From Propionibacteriaceae bacterium (GTDB lineage: Bacteria; Actinomycetota; Actinomycetes; Propionibacteriales; Propionibacteriaceae), in NCBI GenBank assembly GCA_017882685.1, contig JADGPA010000206.1, positions 1 through 37,454 of the forward strand: 37,454 bases of DNA. The letters are read 5' to 3'. Of this stretch, positions 31,099-37,454 are shown piece by piece (position 1 is the stretch's first letter; every line of letters begins with the position of its first letter). The translations under genes and the position numbers were made by a program. A model generated the notes under the pieces. The model searched no databases. It saw only the letters and a program-made list of their open reading frames with translations, and had not been told where the DNA came from.

Positions 31099-31150
31099 CA
31101 CCGCAGCTGAACAGCACCCCGAACCCGACCGGAACCAAGGAGCCACGCCC

Positions 31151-33337
31151 ATGACCGACATCCAGACCAAGATCAGCCTCACCGGAGGCGTCGACTTCTG
31201 GCACACCCCCGCGATCGAGGACGCAGGCCTCCCCGAAGTGATGCTCACCGATGGCCCCCACGGCGTGCGCAAGCAGAGCGCCGCCTCCGACCACGTCGGC
31301 ATCAACGACTCCTACCCGGCCACCTGCTTCCCGCCGGCTGTCGGTCTTGGCTCGTCCTGGAACGCAGAACTGCTGGTTGCTGTGGGTGTGGCCCTCGGCG
31401 AGGAGTGCCGGGCGCTCGGCGTGGGGGTGCTGCTCGGCCCGGGCATGAACATCAAGCGGTCCCCGCTGTGCGGCCGCAACTTCGAGTACTTCGCAGAGGA
31501 CCCGCTCGTTGCGGGCGTTCTCGCCAGCGCGCTGGTGCGTGGCATTCAGACCCAGGGCATCGGCACCTCGGTGAAGCACTTCGCAGCCAACAACCAGGAG
31601 ACCGACCGCATGCGCCGGGACTCCCAGATCGACGAGCGCACCCTGCGTGAGGTGTACCTGCGTGGCTTCGCCAAGGTCGTCACGAGCGCCAGGCCGTGGA
31701 CGATCATGTGCTCCTACAACAAGGTGAACGGCACGTTCGCCAGCGAAAACCACTTCCTGCTCACCGAGGTTCTGCGGGACGAGTGGGGCTTCGACGGCTT
31801 CGTGATGAGCGACTGGGGCGCCGTCCATGACCGCGTCAAGGCGTTGAAGGCAGGCCTCGACCTGGAAATGCCGGCCCATGCTGCCCACGAGGAAGGTGTT
31901 CGCAAGGCCCTGGCCGCCGGAGAGATCGACGAGGCCACCATCGAGCAGGCCTACGCCCGCATCGAGCGGGTGCTGCGTCTCGCAATCGCCAGCCTCGAGG
32001 ACGCTCCCGAGAGCTTCGACGTCGACGCCCACCACGCACTGGCCCGCAGGACCGCCGAGCAGTGCATCGTGCTGCTCTCCAACGACGGAGTGCTCCCGCT
32101 GGCGCAGGAGACGAAGGTGGCCGTGGTCGGCGAGTTCGCCCGTACCCCGCGCTACCAGGGCGCCGGCTCTTCGCGGGTCAACCCCACGCGCCTCGACAAC
32201 GCGTTGGACGCCATCACCGCCCTCGTGGGCCACGACGTGCCGTTCGCACCGGGGTTCGTCACAGCGCCGGGCCAGGAGTTGGCGGCTTCTGCGCACGACG
32301 ACGCCGTGGCCGTCGCCCGTGACGCCGACGTGGTGCTGGCCTTCCTCGGCCTGGGCGAGAGCCACGAGTCCGAGGGTTACGACCGCGACACCTGTGACCT
32401 GCCGGCCGAACAGCTGGCGCTCCTGGAGGACATCCTCGCGGTGAACTCCAACGTCGTTGTCGTGCTGAGCAACGGCTCTTCTGTGCTGCTGCCGTTCGCC
32501 GCTCGCGTCCGCGCGGTCGTCGAGGGTTGGCTGCTCGGCCAGGCCGGCGGCCCGGCCATCGCCGACGTGCTCTACGGCGTGGTGAACCCCTCGGGCAAGA
32601 TCACAGAGACCATTCCACATCGGCTCGAGGACGTGCCGTCGTTCCTGCACTTCCCCGGAGACACCTCGGGCGTCCGCTATGGCGAGGGGCTGTTCGTGGG
32701 CTACCGCGGCTACGACGCCTCCGGCACCGACGTCGCGTTCCCGTTCGGGCATGGCCTGTCCTACACCAGTTTCGGCTACTCCGACCTCTCGGTGTCATCC
32801 AGCGACGCCGGGCTGGCCGTCGCCCTGACGGTGACCAACACCGGCGAGCGGGCCGGCCGCGAGGTCGCGCAGGCGTACGTGTCGGTGCCGGGCTCGAAGG
32901 TCGTCCGGGTGCCGCGCGAGCTGAAGGGTTTCGCCGCAGTCACGCTCGAGCCGGGCGAGTCCCGCCGGGTCGAGATCGCCGTGTCTGCGGACGAGCTGGC
33001 GTACTGGAGCGTCATCGACCACTCCTGGGTCGTCGAGAGCGGCAGCTACACCGTCGAGGTGGGCTCCTCCAGCCGCGACCTGCGGACCTCGGCCAGCGTC
33101 GAGGTGGCCGGCAACGAGCCCGTCCGCCCCCTGAGCATGGAGTCGACGGTGGCAGAGGCCATGACCGTGCCGGGCTTCGAGGCGGTTTTTGCTCCGATGA
33201 TGACCATCTTCGGCGAGGATCCCGACCTGGTGCGCATGATGGAGTCGATGCCGCTGGCTGCCCTCGTCGGCTTCAGCGGGCAGCCGGAAGACACGTTCCA
33301 GCCGGTGCTGGACGGGCTGAACGCCGCCCGGCACTAG
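31151..33337 (+). CDS. Glycoside hydrolase family 3 beta-glucosidase-like enzyme
   Basis: 728 aa from the ATG at 31151 (AAGGAG upstream); no signal peptide. The GH3 N-domain contains MLTDGPHGVRKQ, GPGMNIKRSPLCGRNFEYF, SVKHFAANNQETDRM and the nucleophile Asp221 in FVMSDWGAVHDR. The C-domain has VAVVGEFARTPRYQGAGSS and LGESHESEGYDRD, where Glu403 is the probable acid/base. A fibronectin-III-like domain follows (GREVAQAYVSVPG, ELKGFAAVTLEPGESR). The last ~70 residues form a helical tail. There is no PA14 insert. It would remove terminal beta-glucose from oligosaccharides. Last gene of the operon, followed by a strong hairpin. Confidence 0.95.
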   Translation: MTDIQTKISLTGGVDFWHTPAIEDAGLPEVMLTDGPHGVRKQSAASDHVGINDSYPATCFPPAVGLGSSWNAELLVAVGVALGEECRALGVGVLLGPGMNIKRSPLCGRNFEYFAEDPLVAGVLASALVRGIQTQGIGTSVKHFAANNQETDRMRRDSQIDERTLREVYLRGFAKVVTSARPWTIMCSYNKVNGTFASENHFLLTEVLRDEWGFDGFVMSDWGAVHDRVKALKAGLDLEMPAHAAHEEGVRKALAAGEIDEATIEQAYARIERVLRLAIASLEDAPESFDVDAHHALARRTAEQCIVLLSNDGVLPLAQETKVAVVGEFARTPRYQGAGSSRVNPTRLDNALDAITALVGHDVPFAPGFVTAPGQELAASAHDDAVAVARDADVVLAFLGLGESHESEGYDRDTCDLPAEQLALLEDILAVNSNVVVVLSNGSSVLLPFAARVRAVVEGWLLGQAGGPAIADVLYGVVNPSGKITETIPHRLEDVPSFLHFPGDTSGVRYGEGLFVGYRGYDASGTDVAFPFGHGLSYTSFGYSDLSVSSSDAGLAVALTVTNTGERAGREVAQAYVSVPGSKVVRVPRELKGFAAVTLEPGESRRVEIAVSADELAYWSVIDHSWVVESGSYTVEVGSSSRDLRTSASVEVAGNEPVRPLSMESTVAEAMTVPGFEAVFAPMMTIFGEDPDLVRMMESMPLAALVGFSGQPEDTFQPVLDGLNAARH

Positions 33338-33342
33338 GCCGT

Positions 33343-33376
33343 CAGGGCGCCGGCAGACCATTCTGCCGGCGCTCTG
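33343..33376 (+). terminator. Terminator of the glycan operon
   Basis: CAGGGCGCCGGCAGA-CCAT-TCTGCCGGCGCTCTG: a 15-bp stem with one G:U and a 4-nt loop, right after the GH3 stop. Confidence 0.85.
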
Positions 33377-33459
33377 GGAACGTCGAATCCGAGGCGGCTT
33401 GAGGAAGACTTGAGGTGGGCTTAGGCAGTTCTGCTGAGACGCTGACCTACCGTGGAGGC

Positions 33460-34497
33460 ATGCCTATCGTCCCCCCGCTGGAATCCGGTCTGTTCGGGTT
33501 CATTGCCGGCCTCCCCATGCATCCCCTGGTCGTGCATGCCGCGGTTGTGCTCCTTCCCCTCTCCGCGCTCGTGCTCGTCGTGCTGGTGTTCGTGCCGTCC
33601 TGGCGCACCAGGTACGGCTGGGCGACGATCGCCGGCCTCGCTGCGGGAACCGCCGCAGCCTTCGTGGCGAAGGAGTCCGGCGAGGCGCTGGCGGCCAAGG
33701 TGGGGCTCCCGGCCGACCACGCGCTGTGGGGCGACATCCTCGTGCCGGTGTCCATCGGGCTGTTCGTGGTTGCGGTGGCCTGGCTGGTACTCCGCAACCG
33801 CGCGGCTCGCACCTCGAGCAGGTCCATGGCGGCAACGATCACCGGCGGGCTCGCGGTTGTCCTCGCGCTGGCTGCGACAGCGATCACCGTCGTGGTCGGG
33901 CACAGCGGCGCCCAGACGGTCTGGGCGGGCGGGGTCGGTGGGACGCCCGCTCCGACATCCTCAGCATCTGCGGCCACCTACACCATGAAAGACGTGAAGG
34001 CCCACGCCACTGCCGCAGACTGCTGGAGCGTGGTCGACGGAACGGTCTACAACCTCACGTCCTGGGAGGGCCAGCACCCCGGCGGCCAGCAGGTCATCGT
34101 CGGGATGTGTGGCGCCGACGGCACCGCGGCGTTCAAGGGCCAGCACGGCACCCAGAAGCGGCCGGTTTCCGCGCTCGCGCAGTTCGCGATCGGCACCATC
34201 GGCGGCGCGAAGCCGGCGGCCAGCGCCAGTGCGTCCTCGACGCCGACCGCCAGCGACTCTTCGGGGCCGCTGACCCTGGCAGAGGTCAACAAGCACGCTT
34301 CCGCCTCCTCCTGCTGGTCGGTCGTCGACGGTGAGGTCTTCGACCTGACCAAGTGGATCAACCGCCACCCGGGCGGCGCCAAGCGCATCCTCGGCATGTG
34401 TGGCCAGGACGGCTCCTCGGCCTACCACGGCCAGCACGGCAACTCGGGTCAGGCCTCGCAGATCCTCAACGGTTACTCCCTCGGCAAGCTCGGCTGA
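33460..34497 (+). CDS. DUF2231-like membrane protein with two extracytoplasmic cytochrome b5 domains
   Basis: About 345 aa. The N-terminal half has four helices with LPMHPLVVHAAVVLLPLSAL, the DUF2231 opening. After a Ser/Thr/Ala linker come two cytochrome-b5-like haem domains: HPGG His206 with GQHG His229, and HPGG His303 with GQHG His326, each 23 residues apart as in b5 (about 24). Each domain also has two cysteines 29 residues apart (Cys188/217 and Cys285/314; words CWSVVDG and MCG), able to form a disulfide outside the cell. The likely role is surface electron transfer. The start is uncertain: the ATG at 33460 has GGAGG only one base away, and the GTG at 33415 is possible. Confidence 0.88.
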   Translation: MPIVPPLESGLFGFIAGLPMHPLVVHAAVVLLPLSALVLVVLVFVPSWRTRYGWATIAGLAAGTAAAFVAKESGEALAAKVGLPADHALWGDILVPVSIGLFVVAVAWLVLRNRAARTSSRSMAATITGGLAVVLALAATAITVVVGHSGAQTVWAGGVGGTPAPTSSASAATYTMKDVKAHATAADCWSVVDGTVYNLTSWEGQHPGGQQVIVGMCGADGTAAFKGQHGTQKRPVSALAQFAIGTIGGAKPAASASASSTPTASDSSGPLTLAEVNKHASASSCWSVVDGEVFDLTKWINRHPGGAKRILGMCGQDGSSAYHGQHGNSGQASQILNGYSLGKLG

Positions 34498-34521
34498 CCG
34501 GCCACCCAGGAAAGGCACCCC

Positions 34522-34971
34522 ATGAACCCCCTGCGTATCCTCAGGACCATCCTCATCCCGCTGGTATTCGCACTTCCCCTTGCGGCCTGCTCCGCCGCTG
34601 CCACAACGAGCTCCAGCGGCCCGGCGGCGACGGCCTCCGCGACCTCGGCCTCGCAGTCCCCGAGCGTGACCCCGACAACGGCGAGTGCCTCGGCCAGCCC
34701 GTCGGCTTCCCCCACGCCGACCCCGTCCTCCACGGTGAAGAGCTTCTCCATGGCGCGGGTGAAGGAGCACGCATCTGCCGCCTCCTGCTGGTCCGCTGTC
34801 GACGGCAAGGTGTACGACCTCACCAAGTGGATCGGCCGGCACCCGGGCGGACGTGCACGCATCATCGCGATGTGCGGCAAGGACGGCACCGCCACCTTCC
34901 GCGGTGAGCACGGCAAGGAGCGCGGGCCGAGCAACGACCTGAAGCGCTACCTGATCGGACCGCTGGCCTGA
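34522..34971 (+). CDS. Lipoprotein with one cytochrome b5-like haem domain
   Basis: 149 aa. Signal peptide with lipobox PLAAC (Cys23), a long Ser/Thr/Pro/Ala linker (about 24-73), then one b5 domain: CWSAVDGKVYDLTKWIGRHP gives Cys89 and His107, and MCG gives Cys118. The second haem ligand is His130 in GEHGK. The Cys pair (29 apart) and His pair (23 apart) match the spacing in both domains of the gene before, so all three domains are close paralogues. AGGAAAGG precedes the ATG, and the gap to the upstream gene is 24 bp. It is probably a membrane-tethered haem protein on the outer face that trades electrons with its neighbour. Confidence 0.9.
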   Translation: MNPLRILRTILIPLVFALPLAACSAAATTSSSGPAATASATSASQSPSVTPTTASASASPSASPTPTPSSTVKSFSMARVKEHASAASCWSAVDGKVYDLTKWIGRHPGGRARIIAMCGKDGTATFRGEHGKERGPSNDLKRYLIGPLA

Positions 34972-34973
34972 GC

Positions 34974-36683
34974 ATGGGCACCGACGGCGCGACGGGTGGA
35001 CGGACGGACGACCCGGTATTGGTTGTAGCTGCGCCGGTCGTTCCCGCACCGGAAGGCACCGGCACCAGTTCAGCCCGTTCGCGCTGGCTCGGTTTCGGCG
35101 TGCTCGCCGCCGGGCTGGCGATGATCGTCCTCGACGGCACGGTGGTCAACGTGGCCCTGCCGGCGATCATCGACGACCTCGATCTCGGCCTCAACGAGGC
35201 GCAGTGGGTCACATGCCTGTACGCGGTGATCTTCGCAGCCCTTCTGCTGACCAGCGGGCGGCTGGGTGATCGGTACGGCCGCCGGCTGATGTTCCTGATT
35301 GGGGTGGGTGTCTTCGTCGCAGCCAGCTTCGCCGCAGCAGGGGCCAACGATTCCGGCGAACTGATCTGGTCGCGGTGCGCCCAGGGATTCGGCGCCGCCT
35401 TCATCCTCCCCGCAACTCTTTCCACCGTGAACGCCACCTTTCGGGGCCGCGACCGCTCGGTAGCCTTCGGCATCTGGGGTGCCGTGATGGCCGGCGCTGC
35501 TGCGGTCGGCCCCCTGATCGGCGGCTGGCTCACCACCAGCCTCAGCTGGCGCTGGGTCTTCCTCATAAACCTGCCCATCGGGGTGGCTATCGTGCTGCTC
35601 GGGCTGCGGTTCGTCCCGGAGACACGGGATGAGACCGCCCGTGGCGGGTTCGACGTTCTCGGGCTCGTTACCAGTGCCGTCGGCTTCGGCCTGGTGGTGT
35701 TCGCCCTCATCGAGGGGCAGTCACTGGGCTGGCTGCGGCCGTCCACCGACCTGACCGTCCTCGACGCCACCTGGCCGGAAACGGCCCCGATTTCCGTTGT
35801 GCCGGTGGCGCTGGCGATCGGGCTGGTCTCCCTCGGGCTGTTCTGGTGGCTGCAGCGACGCCGCGCAACCCGGGGCCGTCCGGTGATCCTCGACCTCACC
35901 CTGTTCGCGGTGCCGACGTTCGGTTGGGGCAACCTGACCGCGGCCATGGTGGCGGCGGGGGAGTTCGCGCTGCTGTTCGTCCTGCCCCTCTACCTGGTGT
36001 ACGCCATGCAACTCACCATCATGCAGACCGGCTGGGTGTTGGCCGCGATGGCGATCGGGGCATTCGTCGCCGGCGCCGGGGCGCGACATCTGGCCGCACG
36101 CCTCGGTCCCGCCCGGGTGGTGACGGTAGGCCTGCTCCTCGAACTGGGGGCTGCAGTGGCCGCGGCGCTGGTGATCGGCAACGCACCGAGCGTGTGGGCG
36201 ATCACCGTCCTGCTGGCGGTGTACGGCCTCGGTCTCGGCCTTGCCGCAGCGCAGCTGACGTCCGTGGTCCTGCACGACGTGCCGGTCGCACAGTCGGGTA
36301 CGGCTTCTGCAACGCAGAGCACCGTCCGGCAGCTTGGGTCTGCCGTCGGCGCGGCAGTGGCGGGCACCGTGCTCGCGATCGGGTTCACGATCACCGTGCC
36401 GGCGAGGCTTGCGCTTGTGAAGGGGGTCAGCACGGACGACGCCATGACCATGATCGACTACATGACCGGCACGGCAGGCGCGGTGATCTCGATGATTCGT
36501 GCCAAGGGCAACGACGGCTACTTCGGGAATCTCGGGCCGCAGGTCGCGGACGCGATGTCGGAATGCTTCGCCTGGTCGGTGGGCTGGGTGCTGTGGGGCG
36601 CAGTGTTCTTCATCGCGCTCGGCGTGCTCGGCGCCCTGCGGGTCGAGCTCGCTGCCCGGCAGGCACGCCCCGCAGAGGTGTAA
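34974..36683 (+). CDS. MFS transporter, DHA2 family (EmrB/QacA-type, 14 helices)
   Basis: 569-aa proton-driven exporter. Motif D1-like LDGTVVNVALPAI in helix 1, motif A GRLGDRYGRR in loop 2-3, motif C GAAAVGPLIGGWL in helix 5, then SWRWVFLINLPIGVA, the universal DHA2 word. About 14 hydrophobic segments follow, with an extra long loop near residue 480-520. A short disordered N-terminus (TDGATGGRTDD...) precedes helix 1, and the exact start is uncertain: the ATG at 34974 lies two bases after the b5 lipoprotein stop with no separate ribosome site, suggesting coupling. Substrate unknown; drugs or metabolites are typical. No adjacent regulator. Confidence 0.92.
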   Translation: MGTDGATGGRTDDPVLVVAAPVVPAPEGTGTSSARSRWLGFGVLAAGLAMIVLDGTVVNVALPAIIDDLDLGLNEAQWVTCLYAVIFAALLLTSGRLGDRYGRRLMFLIGVGVFVAASFAAAGANDSGELIWSRCAQGFGAAFILPATLSTVNATFRGRDRSVAFGIWGAVMAGAAAVGPLIGGWLTTSLSWRWVFLINLPIGVAIVLLGLRFVPETRDETARGGFDVLGLVTSAVGFGLVVFALIEGQSLGWLRPSTDLTVLDATWPETAPISVVPVALAIGLVSLGLFWWLQRRRATRGRPVILDLTLFAVPTFGWGNLTAAMVAAGEFALLFVLPLYLVYAMQLTIMQTGWVLAAMAIGAFVAGAGARHLAARLGPARVVTVGLLLELGAAVAAALVIGNAPSVWAITVLLAVYGLGLGLAAAQLTSVVLHDVPVAQSGTASATQSTVRQLGSAVGAAVAGTVLAIGFTITVPARLALVKGVSTDDAMTMIDYMTGTAGAVISMIRAKGNDGYFGNLGPQVADAMSECFAWSVGWVLWGAVFFIALGVLGALRVELAARQARPAEV

Positions 36684-36765
36684 CTCAGCGCAGAGGCCTC
36701 GGTCTGAGCGGCCAGATCTTCATGGTTTCCGCCGCCCACCGACCAAGCCCGGCCTAACATGAATC

Positions 36766-37443
36766 ATGGGTCAGACCCCGCAACAACCCCCGCAGATCGG
36801 CCAGGTTGCGAATGGCTATCAGTGGAACGGTGTCCAGTGGATTCCGTTGGGTCCTCCGCCACAGGTCGGGCAGGTCTCCAACGGTTACCAGTGGAACGGT
36901 GTCCAGTGGATTCCGTTGGGCCCTCCGCCACAGGTCGGGCAGGTCGCGAATGGGTACCAGTGGAACGGTGTCGAGTGGATTCCGCTGGCGCCACCCTCGG
37001 CGCAGCCAGCCTCAGAAGCAGTGCTCGTGGGCGAGATCGGGCGATATGCCCAGACTGCGGGATTCACGGTCCGGCAGTCGGCGCACCAGCTGACGCTGGA
37101 GCGGGTGGTGGGAGAGCGGAAGGCCTTCCTCTCCAGCGCGAAGCTCGAGTATCGCGCCACGATCTCGCTCGATGAAGGGCGCAGGACCGCCAGGTTCACG
37201 GAGATGCTGAAGGAATCGGGGACGGGCCTCACCAGCGGCGGTGGTGACGACGGGGACTTCGGGACGGGGACCGGTTTCGGCTTCCAGAAGACGTCGTACA
37301 ACTCGCGGACCGATGGCATCGAGGAGTCCATCGACGAGCAGGCCGCCCGGTTCGGCACCAAGTACGTTCCCGGTTTCCCGTACGCGGAGGTGAAGGGACA
37401 ACTCGGCAACATTTGTGTGGCCGCTGGGTACTCCTTCACCTGA
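36766..37443 (+). CDS. Uncharacterised protein with three 23-residue GYQWNGVQW repeats
   Basis: 225 aa. Residues ~10-78 are three near-identical 23-residue units (GQVANGYQWNGVQWIPLGPP) resembling the short Trp/Gly modules found at the N-termini of many actinobacterial proteins. The C-terminal ~145 residues (EIGRYAQTAGFTVRQSAHQL, LEYRATISLDEGRRTARFTE, then a Gly-rich GTGTGFGFQKTSYNSRTDGI) form a compact alpha/beta domain that I cannot name. No signal peptide and no membrane helix is seen, so it is probably cytosolic. The ATG at 36766 has no strong Shine-Dalgarno. The stop is 11 bp before the window end. The gene lies 82 bp after the MFS transporter. Confidence 0.8.
   Translation: MGQTPQQPPQIGQVANGYQWNGVQWIPLGPPPQVGQVSNGYQWNGVQWIPLGPPPQVGQVANGYQWNGVEWIPLAPPSAQPASEAVLVGEIGRYAQTAGFTVRQSAHQLTLERVVGERKAFLSSAKLEYRATISLDEGRRTARFTEMLKESGTGLTSGGGDDGDFGTGTGFGFQKTSYNSRTDGIEESIDEQAARFGTKYVPGFPYAEVKGQLGNICVAAGYSFT
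36793..36999 (+). repeat. 69-bp in-frame tandem repeat, three units
   Basis: Units at 36793-36861, 36862-36930 and 36931-36999, each encoding (Q)xGQVxNGYQWNGVxWIPLxPP. Units 1 and 2 share long identical DNA runs (CAGTGGAACGGTGTCCAGTG), which indicates recent duplication or gene conversion. Unit 3 is more diverged at its 3' end. Confidence 0.95.
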
Positions 37444-37454
37444 GGTCGCCGCTC

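Noticed and set aside
29614-31305. 563-aa minus-strand ORF
   Set aside because: Antisense to the GH1 gene; low-complexity Gly/Val/Arg/Glu content.
30860-32752. 630-aa minus-strand ORF
   Set aside because: Antisense to the GH3 gene with no recognisable motif.
33961-35049. 362-aa minus-strand ORF
   Set aside because: Complement of the cytochrome b5 genes; Arg/Gly-rich shadow.
34862-35947. 361-aa minus-strand ORF
   Set aside because: Complement of the MFS transporter; Ser/Arg/Pro-rich shadow.
36793-36999. CRISPR array
   Set aside because: The 69-bp periodic sequence is contiguous, in frame and protein-coding, with no unique spacers.

Overview
The window is about 37.5 kb of GC-rich, densely coding DNA with many GTG starts and ATGA/GTGA translational overlaps. 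A DtxR/IdeR-type repressor, an acVLRF1-type peptidyl-tRNA hydrolase, DUF3027 and DUF2530 proteins and a GroEL with a GGM tail all point to an actinobacterium. Propionibacteriales/Propionibacteriaceae is my best guess from gene style; the genus cannot be read from this sequence. No tRNA, rRNA, CRISPR array, complete insertion sequence or phage gene was recognised.

Region 1 (1-8.1 kb) is mostly housekeeping: the 3' part of groEL with a strong terminator, a CutC-family protein, a striking 58-nt palindrome followed by a 19-bp triplicate, and a coupled minus-strand run (two Pro-rich membrane proteins, a Nudix hydrolase, a CDF metal exporter). A cold-shock-domain protein then overlaps DUF3027, followed by DUF2530 and an AzgA-type purine permease. 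A 410-bp gap holds three copies of a CCGACCCG-N8-TGGTTATC element.

Region 2 (8.4-17.2 kb) begins with a minus-strand operon of TetR regulator, membrane-fusion protein, LolD/MacB-like ATPase and large FtsX/MacB-like permease. A perfect 17-bp operator-like palindrome sits just upstream of tetR. Next come an unknown protein, two tiny membrane proteins, acVLRF1 divergent from a DtxR/IdeR regulator, a WCPPC thioredoxin, and a decayed membrane-protein fragment with a 28-bp duplication.

Region 3 (17.2-33.4 kb) is the most interesting part. A single 866-aa protein joins an N-terminal P-loop (uridine-kinase-like) domain to a C-terminal GH13_18 sucrose-phosphorylase-like domain. After a TolB/PD40 pseudogene and tatA comes a co-directional glycan-utilisation locus: GH2 beta-mannosidase, Tat-lipoprotein family-5 solute-binding protein, two Opp/Dpp-type permeases, two ATPases, GH1 beta-glucosidase and GH3 beta-glucosidase. 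It reads as uptake of beta-manno/gluco-oligosaccharides by an 'oligopeptide-type' ABC transporter followed by intracellular hydrolysis. The kinase-phosphorylase could supply a further phosphorolytic step, but that link is inference.

Region 4 (33.4-37.4 kb) encodes a DUF2231 membrane protein with two extracytoplasmic cytochrome-b5 domains and a lipoprotein with a third. All three carry a conserved cysteine pair 29 residues apart. A DHA2-type MFS exporter follows, then a protein with three 23-residue Tyr/Trp/Pro repeats. No local transcriptional regulator was found for the glycan locus. Several LacI-like or other palindromes lie in its upstream regions.
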